A stretch of DNA of 64,000 bases. Source: Miltoncostaea sp036826475. GTDB taxonomy: Bacteria > Actinomycetota > Thermoleophilia > Miltoncostaeales > Miltoncostaeaceae. Location of the stretch: assembly GCA_036826475.1 (NCBI GenBank), contig DAISWG010000012.1, positions 9,043-73,042 of the forward strand. Reading direction: 5' to 3'. Both the position numbers and the translations under genes were made by a program. Positions 16,454 to 24,699 of this stretch are shown here, piece by piece; the stretch's first letter is position 1; each line of letters begins with the position of its first letter. The notes beneath the pieces are model-generated. The model was not told the DNA's origin. It did no database searches and worked only from the letters and a program-made list of their open reading frames with translations.

Positions 16454-16655
16454 TCGGATCCTGACGTCCGAGGACCCGCTCGCCCCGGACCGCGCGTCCC
16501 GGGACGGGCGGGTCCCGACCCACCCGGCGTTCGCGTCCCGCCTGCCGGCCCCGCCGCCGGGGGTTCACCCGGGCGAATCGTCCCCGGCGGGCTCGCGACC
16601 CGGCCCCACCCGGTCCACCATCGACGCGACCGGGAAGGCGTCAGGGGGGCGGGGC

Positions 16656-18998
16656 ATGGCCAGGCAGTTCGCGGGCAGCATCGACATCGACGTGCGGAAG
16701 TCGGTGCCCGACTGGGAGCCGTACGTGCAGCCGGCGGCGCCGCCCGGCGCGCCGAACGTGGTCTACATCGTGCTCGACGACGTGGGCTACTCGTCCATGG
16801 AGCCGTGGGGCGGGCTCATCGACACGCCCAACATCAACCGCCTGGCCGAGCGCGGCCTGACCTACACCAACTTCCACACCACCGCGCTCTGCTCGCCCAC
16901 GCGGTCGTCGCTGCTCACGGGCCGCAACCACACCACCAACGGCATGGCGTGCATCGCCGAGGCCACCACCGGGTTCCCGAACGGCAACGGCCACATCCCG
17001 TTCGAGTGCGCCACCATGGCCGAGGTGCTGGGCGAGCGCGGGTGGAACACCTACATGCTCGGCAAGTGGCACCTGGTGGCCGCGGACGAGATGAACCTGG
17101 CGTCCACCAAGCGCAACTGGCCGGTGGGGCGCGGCTTCGAGCGGTTCTACGGGTTCCTCGGCGGCGAGACCAACCAGTGGTATCCGGACCTCGTCTACGA
17201 CAACCACCCGGTGGAGCAGCCGGCGATGCCCGAGGACGGCTACCACCTGACCACCGACCTCACCGACAAGGCGATCGAGTTCATCCGCGACGCCAAGGTC
17301 ATCGCGCCCGACAAGCCGTTCTTCATGTACTTCGCGCCCGGCGCCTGCCACGCCCCGCACCACGCGCCGCCCGAGTGGATCGAGCGCTACCGGGGCCGGT
17401 TCGACATGGGGTACGAGGCCTACCGCGAGCTGGTGTTCGAGCGCCAGAAGGCGCTCGGGATCTTCCCCGCCGACGCCGAGCTGTCGCCGCTCAACCCCTA
17501 CGAGGGCGAGACGAGCCCCGAGGGGCTGCCGTGGCCGGCGCTCGACGTGGTGCGGCCATGGGCGACGCTGTCGGACGACGAGCGGCGGCTCTTCGCGCGG
17601 ATGGCCGAGGTCTTCGCCGCGTTCCTCTCCCACACCGACCACGAGATCGGGCGCCTGCTCGACTTCCTGGAGCAGTCCGGGCAGCTGGAGAACACCATCG
17701 TCGTGCTCGTGTCCGACAACGGCGCCAGCGCGGAGGGCGGCCCCAACGGGTCGGTCAACGAGAACAAGTTCTTCAACGGCATCCCCGACACGCTCGAGGA
17801 GAACCTGGCCTCCATCGACGAGCTCGGCTCGCCCTCGACCTACAACCACTACCCCACCGGCTGGGCGTGGGCGTTCAACACGCCGTTCAAGCTGTGGAAG
17901 CGGTACAACTTCGAGGGCGGCGTGGCCGACCCGCTCGTCATCTCCTGGCCGCGCGGGATCGCCGCCGGCGGTGAGCTGCGGAAGCAGTTCATGCACGCCA
18001 CCGACGTGGTCCCCACGCTGTACGACCTGATCGACGTGCAGCTGCCGGAGGTGGTGAAGGGCTTCCCGCAGGTGCCCCTGGAGGGCGTCAGCTTCCGCCC
18101 GACGCTCGCGGGCGCGGACGTCCCGACGCCCAAGGAGGAGGCCTTCTTCTCCATGCTCGGCTCGCGGGCGGTGTGGCACCGCGGGTGGAAGGCCGTGAGC
18201 GTGCACCCCACGATCGCCGGCTGGGGGCACTTCGAGGAGGACCGCTGGGAGCTGTACCACGTCGACGAGGACCCCACGGAGTGCCGGGACCTGGCCGGCG
18301 AGCAACCGGAGCGGCTGCGCGACATGGTGAACCGCTGGTACCACCTGGCCGGGAGGTACAACGGGCTGCCGCTCGACGACCGCACCGCCGTGGAGGTGTT
18401 GGCCGACCCCACCCGGCCCCAGGTGGCGCCCCCGCGCGACCGCTACGTCTACTGGCCGGACACCGCGGAGGTGCCTGAGAGCGCCTCGGTGAACATCCGC
18501 AACCGCAGCTTCAGCCTCGCCGTCGACGTGGACGTCGCGTCCCCGGATGCCGAGGGCGTGCTGTTCTCGCACGGCTCGGCCTTCGGCGGGCACGCCCTGT
18601 ACCTGCGGGACCGCCGCCTCGTCTACGTCTACAACTTCGTCGGCAGCCGGTTGCAGGTCATCCGCTCCGACCGCGACGTGCCGGCCGGGAGGGTGATGCT
18701 CGGCGCCTCCTTCGTGCGGGAGGGCGAGGCCATGCCGGCGTCCGGCACCCTGACCCTCTTCATCGACGACGAGGCCGTCGGCAGCGGGCCGATCATCACG
18801 CAGCCCGGCTACTTCTCCCTGGTCGGCGAGGGGCTCAACGTCGGGAAGGACCCGGGATCCCCGGTCACCGACGACTACCCGGGCGCGGCGCCATACGCCT
18901 TCGCGGGCGGCACGATCGCGAACGTGGTCATCGACGTGTCCGGCGAGCCGTACGTGGACCTCGAGTCCGAGGCGCGCATGATGATGAAGCGCGAGTAG
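16656..18998 (+). CDS. Sulfatase family protein (arylsulfatase type)
   Basis: This 780-residue enzyme belongs to the type I sulfatases. NVVYIVLDDVGY (about 34-45) supplies the first Asp pair for calcium. CSPTRSSLLTGR (Cys 79) is the CxPxR motif in which Cys is converted to formylglycine. GKWHL (about 136-140) adds Lys and His, and VLVSDNGAS holds the later Asp-Asn pair. The C-terminal roughly 170 residues look like a beta-sandwich. It lacks an obvious signal peptide, so it may be cytosolic. Substrate cannot be read from sequence. It has its own unit after a 202-bp gap in which I see nothing. Structured repeat copy C follows it. Confidence 0.93.
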   Translation: MARQFAGSIDIDVRKSVPDWEPYVQPAAPPGAPNVVYIVLDDVGYSSMEPWGGLIDTPNINRLAERGLTYTNFHTTALCSPTRSSLLTGRNHTTNGMACIAEATTGFPNGNGHIPFECATMAEVLGERGWNTYMLGKWHLVAADEMNLASTKRNWPVGRGFERFYGFLGGETNQWYPDLVYDNHPVEQPAMPEDGYHLTTDLTDKAIEFIRDAKVIAPDKPFFMYFAPGACHAPHHAPPEWIERYRGRFDMGYEAYRELVFERQKALGIFPADAELSPLNPYEGETSPEGLPWPALDVVRPWATLSDDERRLFARMAEVFAAFLSHTDHEIGRLLDFLEQSGQLENTIVVLVSDNGASAEGGPNGSVNENKFFNGIPDTLEENLASIDELGSPSTYNHYPTGWAWAFNTPFKLWKRYNFEGGVADPLVISWPRGIAAGGELRKQFMHATDVVPTLYDLIDVQLPEVVKGFPQVPLEGVSFRPTLAGADVPTPKEEAFFSMLGSRAVWHRGWKAVSVHPTIAGWGHFEEDRWELYHVDEDPTECRDLAGEQPERLRDMVNRWYHLAGRYNGLPLDDRTAVEVLADPTRPQVAPPRDRYVYWPDTAEVPESASVNIRNRSFSLAVDVDVASPDAEGVLFSHGSAFGGHALYLRDRRLVYVYNFVGSRLQVIRSDRDVPAGRVMLGASFVREGEAMPASGTLTLFIDDEAVGSGPIITQPGYFSLVGEGLNVGKDPGSPVTDDYPGAAPYAFAGGTIANVVIDVSGEPYVDLESEARMMMKRE

Positions 18999-19041
18999 CC
19001 ACGGCCGGCGGCCGGCGGGGCCCGGAGGCCCCGCCGGCCAT

Positions 19042-19126
19042 CGCGGACCGATCCCGCCGGGCAGCACGCCCTCTTGAGCGGGGCGTGCGGCTCGCTTCGC
19101 TCGCATTGGCCCGGCGGGAATTCGCG
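19042..19126 (+). repeat. Structured repeat, copy C
   Basis: This 85-bp copy has outer stem TCCCGCCGGGC/GCCCGGCGGGA and inner hairpin GCACGCCC/GGGCGTGC, with invariant GGCTCGCTTCGCTCGCATT and edge AATTCGCG. It aligns with copy B base for base in length, yet both stems differ with compensating changes. It lies between the convergent sulfatase and MFS genes and may terminate both. Confidence 0.85.
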
Positions 19127-19149
19127 TTCCGCGAGAGATGGGCGGCGCC

Positions 19150-20589
19150 TCAAGCGGCTCGCTCCAGCTCGCCCTCGCGCACCGGGCGCGGCCGGAAGCG
19201 CAGGCTCACCGCCGCGACGCCGAGTAGCGCAACGACCAGCGACACCAGGAGCGCCGGCTTGAACCCGTCCAGGAGCCCCTCGGCGCCCGCGGACGGGTCG
19301 GTGTACGCGGAGTTCACCGCCGTCACCACCGCCAGGGCCAGCGCGCCGCCGAACTGGAAGCTCGTGTTCACGAGCCCGCCGGCCAGCCCCTGCTCGTGCG
19401 GGGCGATGCCGTTGGTGGCGGCGATGTTCAGCGGGCCGTACGCCAGGGCGAAGCCCAGGCCGGCCAGCAGCATCGTCGGCAGCATCGCGATCCAGTACGG
19501 CGAGTCGATGCCGATCGGCAGGAACAGGGCGTAGCCGGCCGCCGCCGACCCGAGGCCCAGCGCGATGAGCCGCGTGGTGCCCAGCCGGCCGATGAGCGGC
19601 CCGAGGCGCGGCGCCAGCAGCATCACCACCAGGCCGCCGGGGAAGATCGCCAGGCCCGTCTCGAGCGGCGACCACCCGCGCGCCTGCTGCATGTACAGCG
19701 TGGCGATGAACTGGAAGCCCACCCAGCTGCCGAACAGCGCCATCGCCCCCAGGTTGGCCCGCACCAGGGCGGACGAGCGCAGGATGCCGAGGCGCACGAG
19801 CGGCTGGGCGGTGCGGTGCTCGATCGCGACGAAGGCCGACATGAGGGCGACGACGCCGGCGAGCGACAGCAGCGTCTGGGCCGATGCCCAGCCCACGTCG
19901 GGGGCCTCCACCACCGTGTAGACCAGCAGGAGCATCCCGGCGGTGATCGCCGCCGCGCCCGGCAGGTCGAAGCCGCGGCGCGCGCCGGCGGGGGCCCGGC
20001 CGGGGTCGGGGACCAGGCGGATCGCCGCCGCGAGGGTCGCCAGGGCGACGGGGACGGGCAGCAGGAACACCCACCGCCAGCCGATCTCCGTGAGCAGCCC
20101 GCCGATCACGAGGCCCAGCGAGAAGCCGGTCGCGCCGGTGGCGGTGTATACGGCGATCGCCTTGTTGCGGGCGGGGCCCTCGGCGAAGCTCGTGGTGATG
20201 ATGGACAGGCCGGCCGGCGCCGTGAACGCCGCGGACACGCCCTTGATGAAGCGCGTGATCACCAGCAGCGTGCCGTCGTCCACCAGGCCGCCGAGCAGCG
20301 ACGCGACGGCGAAGACGCCGAGGGAGATCAGGAACACGCGGCGGCGCCCGAGCAGGTCGGCGGCGCGGCCGCCGAGCAGCAGGAAGCCGCCGTAGCCCAG
20401 CACGTAGGCGCTCACCACCCACTGGAGGCTGCCGGTGGACATGGACAGGTCGGACGAGATGGACGGCAGCGCGACGCCGACCATCGACACGTCGAGCGCG
20501 TCGAGGAACAGGGCGCTGCAGAGCACGAGCAGCGCGCCCCAGGCGCGCCGGTCGAGACTCGCGGATGCCGGTGGTGCGGCGGTGGTCAT
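19150..20589 (-). CDS. MFS drug exporter, DHA2-like
   Basis: This 479-residue transporter has the length and hydrophobic pattern of the 14-helix EmrB/QacA family. LFLDALDVSMVGVALPSI in the first helix is a typical DHA2 start. LGGRAADLLGRRRVFLIS is MFS motif A between helices 2 and 3, and FIKGVSAAFTAPAGLSII covers helix 4. Export of a hydrophobic compound by proton antiport is likely. It is divergent from an ArsR-type regulator with a palindromic operator-like sequence in the gap, so the regulator probably controls it. The plus-strand sulfatase converges on it across repeat copy C. Confidence 0.9.
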   Translation of the reverse strand: MTTAAPPASASLDRRAWGALLVLCSALFLDALDVSMVGVALPSISSDLSMSTGSLQWVVSAYVLGYGGFLLLGGRAADLLGRRRVFLISLGVFAVASLLGGLVDDGTLLVITRFIKGVSAAFTAPAGLSIITTSFAEGPARNKAIAVYTATGATGFSLGLVIGGLLTEIGWRWVFLLPVPVALATLAAAIRLVPDPGRAPAGARRGFDLPGAAAITAGMLLLVYTVVEAPDVGWASAQTLLSLAGVVALMSAFVAIEHRTAQPLVRLGILRSSALVRANLGAMALFGSWVGFQFIATLYMQQARGWSPLETGLAIFPGGLVVMLLAPRLGPLIGRLGTTRLIALGLGSAAAGYALFLPIGIDSPYWIAMLPTMLLAGLGFALAYGPLNIAATNGIAPHEQGLAGGLVNTSFQFGGALALAVVTAVNSAYTDPSAGAEGLLDGFKPALLVSLVVALLGVAAVSLRFRPRPVREGELERAA

Positions 20590-20650
20590 GGTCTGGGCGC
20601 TCCCCGTGGTAAGGTTCGATGGCTACCGAACGACGAGCACCGTACGCCAT

Positions 20651-20670
20651 TGTTCGATCTACGTCAAACA
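20651..20670. promoter_or_regulatory. Putative ArsR-type operator
   Basis: TGTTCGA-N6-TCAAACA is a 7-bp inverted repeat with one mismatch. It lies between the divergent MFS and ArsR-family genes and ends 2 bp before ATG 20673. A second imperfect dyad, GTTCG-N8-CGAAC, lies at 20612-20629. Either could bind the regulator. Confidence 0.5.
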
Positions 20671-20672
20671 TC

Positions 20673-21014
20673 ATGCGAGGACGTGTGACGCCCCCCAGTC
20701 CCGCCCCGCCGCCCGACATGGACCTGGTCACCGTGCTCCAGGCGCTCTCGGATCCCGTGCGGCTGGAGATCGTGCGCCAGCTCGCCGGCTGCACCGCCGA
20801 CGCCGCCAAGACCTGCGGCCAGATCGAGCTCGACGTGTCCAAGTCGACCGCGAGCCACCACCTGAAGACGCTCCGCAGCGCGGGCATCCTGGCCGAGCGC
20901 GAGGAGGGCACCCGCAAGTTCACGTGGCTCCGCAAGGCGGAGATGGAGGAGCGCTTCCCCGGCCTCCTCGCGTCGGTCCTGAACGCCGCCGCGAAGGACG
21001 AGGCCGCGGCCTGA
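20673..21014 (+). CDS. ArsR-family winged-helix transcriptional regulator
   Basis: This is a small winged-helix repressor type protein (113 residues from ATG 20673). LQALSDPVRLEIVRQLAGCT is the classic ArsR opening. CGQIELDVSKSTASHHLKTL is the recognition helix, and SAGILAEREEGTRKFTWLRK the wing. The metal-binding ELCVC motif of ArsR/SmtB is absent, so the signal is probably not a metal. The start could also be ATG 20718 (MDLVTVLQALSDP); the open frame reaches further upstream but that part would overlap the operator. It is divergent from the MFS exporter, its likely target. Confidence 0.88.
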   Translation: MRGRVTPPSPAPPPDMDLVTVLQALSDPVRLEIVRQLAGCTADAAKTCGQIELDVSKSTASHHLKTLRSAGILAEREEGTRKFTWLRKAEMEERFPGLLASVLNAAAKDEAAA

Positions 21015-21089
21015 CGCCCTGTCGCCCCGGCGACGGCCGTCCCCGCCGGTAGCGTCCCCGGCGACAGGCGTCGGGCCGAAGGGGGCGGG

Positions 21090-21422
21090 ATGTCGGAGAT
21101 CACGGTGCTGGTGAGCGCCCGGGCGAAGCCGGGGCATGGCGCGGAGCTGCTCGACATGTACGGCGAGCTGGCGGCCGCGACCCACGCGGAGGCCGGGTGC
21201 ATCGCGTTCACCCTCCACCGGGGGCTCGACGATCACGACGTGATCGCGCTCGTGGAGCGGTGGACGTCGAAGGAGGCGCTCGACGCGCACCTCCGGTCGC
21301 CGCACGTGACGAGCTTCCGCCGGGACGCGGCCGAGCTGGCGGACGGGCCCAGCACCATCACGATCGCCCAGCCCGTGCCCTCCGGCGACCCGGCCAAGGG
21401 GCTGCTCTCCGGCACGGGCTAA
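21090..21422 (+). CDS. ABM-domain monooxygenase-like protein
   Basis: This 110-residue protein fits the antibiotic biosynthesis monooxygenase (ABM) fold, a small dimeric ferredoxin-like alpha/beta domain. ITVLVSARAKPGHGAELLDM is strand 1 and helix 1. EAGCIAFTLHRGLDDHDVIA holds strands 2-3, and ERWTSKEALDAHLRSPHV is the typical 'W.s.eAl.aH..s.h' element. Such proteins act as quinol monooxygenases or similar cofactor-free enzymes; the substrate is unknown. The start ATG 21090 has GGGGGCGGG upstream. The stop codon TAA forms part of the next promoter. Confidence 0.85.
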   Translation: MSEITVLVSARAKPGHGAELLDMYGELAAATHAEAGCIAFTLHRGLDDHDVIALVERWTSKEALDAHLRSPHVTSFRRDAAELADGPSTITIAQPVPSGDPAKGLLSGTG

Positions 21423-21446
21423 GGACCCGGGCGCCGCTGCCGATGG
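21420..21446 (+). promoter_or_regulatory. Putative sigma-28 promoter of the sugar/glycosylation operon
   Basis: TAAG (21420-21423), 15 nt, GCCGATGG (21439-21446). The -10 ends 7 nt before ATG 21454, so the message would be nearly leaderless even though GGGAGG lies between. It drives nine tightly spaced genes to 30087. Confidence 0.6.
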
Positions 21447-21453
21447 GAGGCGC

Positions 21454-21930
21454 ATGGGTCTCCAGCTCATCGGCGGCGGTCCCCGCGGGGCCGCGTCCGA
21501 GGCCACCGTCGGCGCAGGCCCCCACGGCCCCGTACGGGTGATCGCGTTGCCCCGGGTCGCCGACCCCCGGGGCAACCTGACCTTCATCGAGTCGGGGCGG
21601 CACGTCCCGTTCGAGTGCCGGCGGGTCTTCTACCTGTACGACGTCCCCGGCGGCGAGGACCGCGGCGGGCACGCCCACCGCGAGCTCCAGCAGCTGGTGA
21701 TCGCCGCGTCCGGCAGCTTCGACGTCACCGTCGACGATGGCGCCGTCCGGCGCACGTACCAGCTCAACCGCTCCTACGCGGGGCTCTACATGCCGCCGAT
21801 GGTGTGGGGGCAGCTCACCAACTTCTCGTCCGGATCCGTCGCCCTGGTGCTCGCCTCCGAGCACTACGACGAGGCCGACTACTACCGGGAGTACGACGAG
21901 TGGGCGGCCGTCGTGCGCGGCGCCGCGTGA
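21454..21930 (+). CDS. FdtA/QdtA-type sugar 3,4-ketoisomerase (cupin)
   Basis: This 158-residue cupin matches the family that converts dTDP-4-keto-6-deoxyglucose to the 3-keto isomer. LPRVADPRGNLTFIESGRHV and the F-E-C-R-R-V-F-Y-L-Y segment are family hallmarks, followed by GGEDRGGHAHRELQQLVIAA with the catalytic His pair. The lid LYMPPMVWGQLTNFS and the tail ASEHYDEADYYREYDEW also fit. The product feeds the aminotransferase encoded next (GTGA overlap). RmlA/RmlB-type enzymes that would make the substrate are not in the window. The start is ATG 21454 after GGGAGG. Confidence 0.9.
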   Translation: MGLQLIGGGPRGAASEATVGAGPHGPVRVIALPRVADPRGNLTFIESGRHVPFECRRVFYLYDVPGGEDRGGHAHRELQQLVIAASGSFDVTVDDGAVRRTYQLNRSYAGLYMPPMVWGQLTNFSSGSVALVLASEHYDEADYYREYDEWAAVVRGAA

Positions 21931-23048
21931 CCGTCGGCGCGCCGCCGCGGGTGCCGTTCCTGGACCTGCTGGCCACCTACACCGAGCTGCGCGACGAGCT
22001 CGACGGCGCGGCCTCCCGCGTCCTCGGTGGGGGCTGGTACGTGCTGGGGGCCGAGGTCGCGCGGTTCGAGGAGGCGTGGGCCGCCCACACCGGCACCGCG
22101 CACTGCGTGGGCGTCGCCTCCGGGCTCGACGCGCTGCACCTCGCGCTCGTCGCGATGGGCGTCGGTGAGGGGGACGAGGTCGTCGTCCCCTCCAACACGT
22201 ACATCGCCACCTGGCTGGCGATCACCCGCGCCGGCGCCGTCGTGGCGCCCGTCGAGCCGGACCCCCGGACCTCCAACATCGACCCGGCGCGGATCGAGGC
22301 GGCCATCGGCCCGCGCACCCGCGCGATCCTGCCCGTGCACCTGTACGGCCGTCCCGCCGAGATGGACGCGATCCGCGACATCGCCGGGCGCCGCGGCCTG
22401 CTGGTGCTGGAGGACGCCGCCCAGGCGCACGGGGCCCGCCACCGCGGGGCCCCCGTCGGCGGCCTCGGGCACGCGGCGGCGTGGAGCTTCTACCCGAGCA
22501 AGAACCTGGGGGCCTTCGGCGACGGCGGCGCGGTCACCACCGACGATCCCGCCATCGCGGCGCGGCTGCGCACGCTGCGCAACTACGGCTCCACCGCGAA
22601 GTACGTGAACCGCGAGCGGGGGTTCAACAGCCGCCTGGACGAGCTCCAGGCCGCCCTGCTCAGCGAGAAGCTCGCGGTGCTGGACGAGTGGAACGCGCGC
22701 CGGCGCGCCATCGCCGCCCGCTACCTGGACGGGCTGGCCGGCGAGCCGCTGGCCCTGCCGGCCGACGACCCCGGCCACGCCTGGCACGTCTTCGCCGTCC
22801 ACACGCCGCGGCGCGACGCGCTGGCCGCCCATCTGGCGGACCAGGGGATCGGCACCCTCGTGCACTACCCGATCCCGCCGCACCTGCAGGAGGCCTACCG
22901 CGACCTGGGGATGGGCGAGGGCGACCTGCCCATCGCCGAGCGCCTCGCCCGGGAGGCGCTGTCCCTGCCGATGGGCACGCACCTGCGGACCGGCGACGCC
23001 GAACGGGTGATCGCGGCCGTCCGCGGGTTCCTCCGCGCCGATGGCTGA
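21927..23048 (+). CDS. DegT/DnrJ/EryC1-type sugar aminotransferase (FdtB/QdtB-like)
   Basis: This 373-residue PLP enzyme should aminate the 3-keto sugar made by the preceding ketoisomerase, giving a dTDP-3-amino-3,6-dideoxyhexose. VPFLDLLATYTELRDELDGA is the usual N-terminus. GVASGLDALHLAL binds the cofactor phosphate, EDAAQAHGA supplies the Asp for the pyridine, and SFYPSKNLGAFGDGGAV carries the Schiff-base Lys 192. FNSRLDELQAALL is the standard dimer and active-site segment. Which amino sugar isomer (Fuc3N or Qui3N) is made cannot be told. The start GTG overlaps the upstream stop. Confidence 0.92.
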   Translation: MTVGAPPRVPFLDLLATYTELRDELDGAASRVLGGGWYVLGAEVARFEEAWAAHTGTAHCVGVASGLDALHLALVAMGVGEGDEVVVPSNTYIATWLAITRAGAVVAPVEPDPRTSNIDPARIEAAIGPRTRAILPVHLYGRPAEMDAIRDIAGRRGLLVLEDAAQAHGARHRGAPVGGLGHAAAWSFYPSKNLGAFGDGGAVTTDDPAIAARLRTLRNYGSTAKYVNRERGFNSRLDELQAALLSEKLAVLDEWNARRRAIAARYLDGLAGEPLALPADDPGHAWHVFAVHTPRRDALAAHLADQGIGTLVHYPIPPHLQEAYRDLGMGEGDLPIAERLAREALSLPMGTHLRTGDAERVIAAVRGFLRADG

Positions 23049-23982
23049 GATCGCCGCCCCGGCCGCGACCGCGGACCACCTGCTGCTGTTCAACCGGGAC
23101 GCGTTCCACGACCTGAACCTGCGCCCCGGCCAGTCGGTCGTGCGGATCGACCACCACGACGGGGGGCGCCTGGTCGGATCCCTGGTGGGGGTCCGCGACG
23201 GCGACGTGGTGAGCTGCGGCCACAGCGCCCCGTTCGGCGGCCCCGACCTGGTGCGCGACGCCGAGCCGGCCGCCAACGTCGTCGCGCTGGTGGGCCACGC
23301 GGTCGCGGAACTGGAGGCCGACGGCGTCGGCGAGATCCGGGTCAGGGCGCGCCCCGCCTTCTACTCCGGCTCCGAGACGGCCGTGCAGTTCGCGCTGCTC
23401 AACCACGGCTTCCGCGTCGCGGCGTGCGAGCTGAGCTTCCACATCGACCTGGAGCCGCTCGACGGGATCGACGCGTACGTCGCCGGCCTGCGCTCGCCCG
23501 CGCGGCGGGCCCTGCGTCACGGACTGGACGAGCCGTTCGCCCTGCGCGAGGCCGAGCCGGGGGACGACGGCCTGTGGGACGCCGGCTACGACCTGCTCGC
23601 CGCGAACCGCGCCGCCAAGGGCCGCCGCCTGGCGCTCGACGCCGGCTACGTCCGCGCCGCCCGCGACGCGTTCCCGGGCCGGATCCGCATGGCGGTGCTG
23701 GAGCACGCCGGCCGGCCCTGCGCCGCCGCCCTGACCTACCGTGTGCTCCCCGGCCGCGAGCTGGTCGTCTACTGGGGCGACGCCGGTCACGACCTGGCCC
23801 GCTCCCCGATGAACGTGCTCGCCCACGCGATGGTGGCGCGGGCGCTCGACGAGGGCGTGCGGAGCCTCGACATCGGGCCGTCGAGCATCGATGGGGTGCC
23901 CGACCAGGGGCTGATCCAGTTCAAGCGCAGCGTCGGCGCCCGCGAGAGCCTGCGCCTGGACCTGGTGCGGGGGGCGGCGTGA
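23041..23982 (+). CDS. GNAT/FemAB-like acyltransferase
   Basis: This 313-residue protein has the double-GNAT look of FemAB/BioF2-like acyltransferases. The N-terminal half is variable. The C-terminal half contains YDLLAANRAAKGRRLALDAG, RMAVLEHAGRPCAAALTYRV and LARSPMNVLAHAMVARALDE, ending with LDIGPSSIDGVPDQGLIQFK, which resembles the FemAB glycine-rich end. It directly follows and overlaps the sugar aminotransferase, so N-acylation of the new amino sugar is a reasonable guess. It replaces the hexapeptide acetyltransferase (FdtC) usual in this pathway. Confidence 0.75.
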   Translation: MAEIAAPAATADHLLLFNRDAFHDLNLRPGQSVVRIDHHDGGRLVGSLVGVRDGDVVSCGHSAPFGGPDLVRDAEPAANVVALVGHAVAELEADGVGEIRVRARPAFYSGSETAVQFALLNHGFRVAACELSFHIDLEPLDGIDAYVAGLRSPARRALRHGLDEPFALREAEPGDDGLWDAGYDLLAANRAAKGRRLALDAGYVRAARDAFPGRIRMAVLEHAGRPCAAALTYRVLPGRELVVYWGDAGHDLARSPMNVLAHAMVARALDEGVRSLDIGPSSIDGVPDQGLIQFKRSVGARESLRLDLVRGAA

Positions 23983-24698
23983 GCAGCGCCGCCGGCGCCG
24001 ACTACTCGGCGATCTACGACCCGGACACCGACTTCGACGCCCGCTACACCATGGCCACGGTGCGCCGGATCGCCGAGCGGGTGGCCCCCGGCGACCGGGT
24101 GCTGGAGCTGGGGTGCGCCACGGGCCTGATGACCGCCCACCTGGCCGGTCAGGGCGCGCGCGTGACGGGCGTCGACCGCTCCGGCGCCTACCTCGGCCGC
24201 GCCCGCGCGCGGTTGGGCGACCGGGCCACGTTCATCGAGGCGGGCCTTGCGGAACCCGGGTGGGAGGCGCTCGCCGGCGACGGCTTCGACCACGTGCTGC
24301 TGTGCAACCTCATCCACGAGCTGCCCGACCCCGTCGACCTGCTCCGGCGGGCCGCCGCGCTGCTGGCGCCCGACGGGCTGGTGCACCTCTCCCTCCAGAA
24401 CCCCGACTCCATCCACCGGCTGGTGGCGGTCGAGATGGGGCTCATCGAGGACGTCCGCGAGGTGTCCGCCCGGGGCGACCGCTTCGGGACCCTGGGGCTG
24501 TGGGGGGCCGACGACCTCGCCGGGCTGGCCCACGCGGCCGGCCTGGGCGTGGTGGCGTGGGAGGGCGTGATGCTGAAGCCGCTGCCCAACGGGATGATGG
24601 CCGAGCTGCCGGAGGACGTGCTGGAGGGGTTCGAGCGGGCCGCACGGCACCTGCCCGCCCACTGCGCGATGAACCTGCTCGTGCTGGCCCGGGGTTGA
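23979..24698 (+). CDS. Class I SAM-dependent methyltransferase
   Basis: This 239-residue Rossmann methyltransferase has motif I as RVLELGCATGLMTAHLAGQG, the acidic ribose contact VTGVDRSG, and motif IV-like FDHVLLCNLIHELPDPVDLL. DGLVHLSLQNPDSIHRLVAV follows as the motif VI region. It has a C-terminal helical extension. Context suggests methylation of a sugar or glycan made by this operon. The start GTG 23979 overlaps the acyltransferase stop (GTGA). It has no close sequence match to the second methyltransferase of the operon at 26145, so the two probably act at different positions. Confidence 0.85.
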   Translation: MSSAAGADYSAIYDPDTDFDARYTMATVRRIAERVAPGDRVLELGCATGLMTAHLAGQGARVTGVDRSGAYLGRARARLGDRATFIEAGLAEPGWEALAGDGFDHVLLCNLIHELPDPVDLLRRAAALLAPDGLVHLSLQNPDSIHRLVAVEMGLIEDVREVSARGDRFGTLGLWGADDLAGLAHAAGLGVVAWEGVMLKPLPNGMMAELPEDVLEGFERAARHLPAHCAMNLLVLARG

Positions 24699-24699
24699 A

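Noticed and set aside
16454..16655. A possible small gene or promoter before the sulfatase.
   Set aside because: The gap is GC-rich with several short dyads but shows no convincing frame, ribosome site or promoter.
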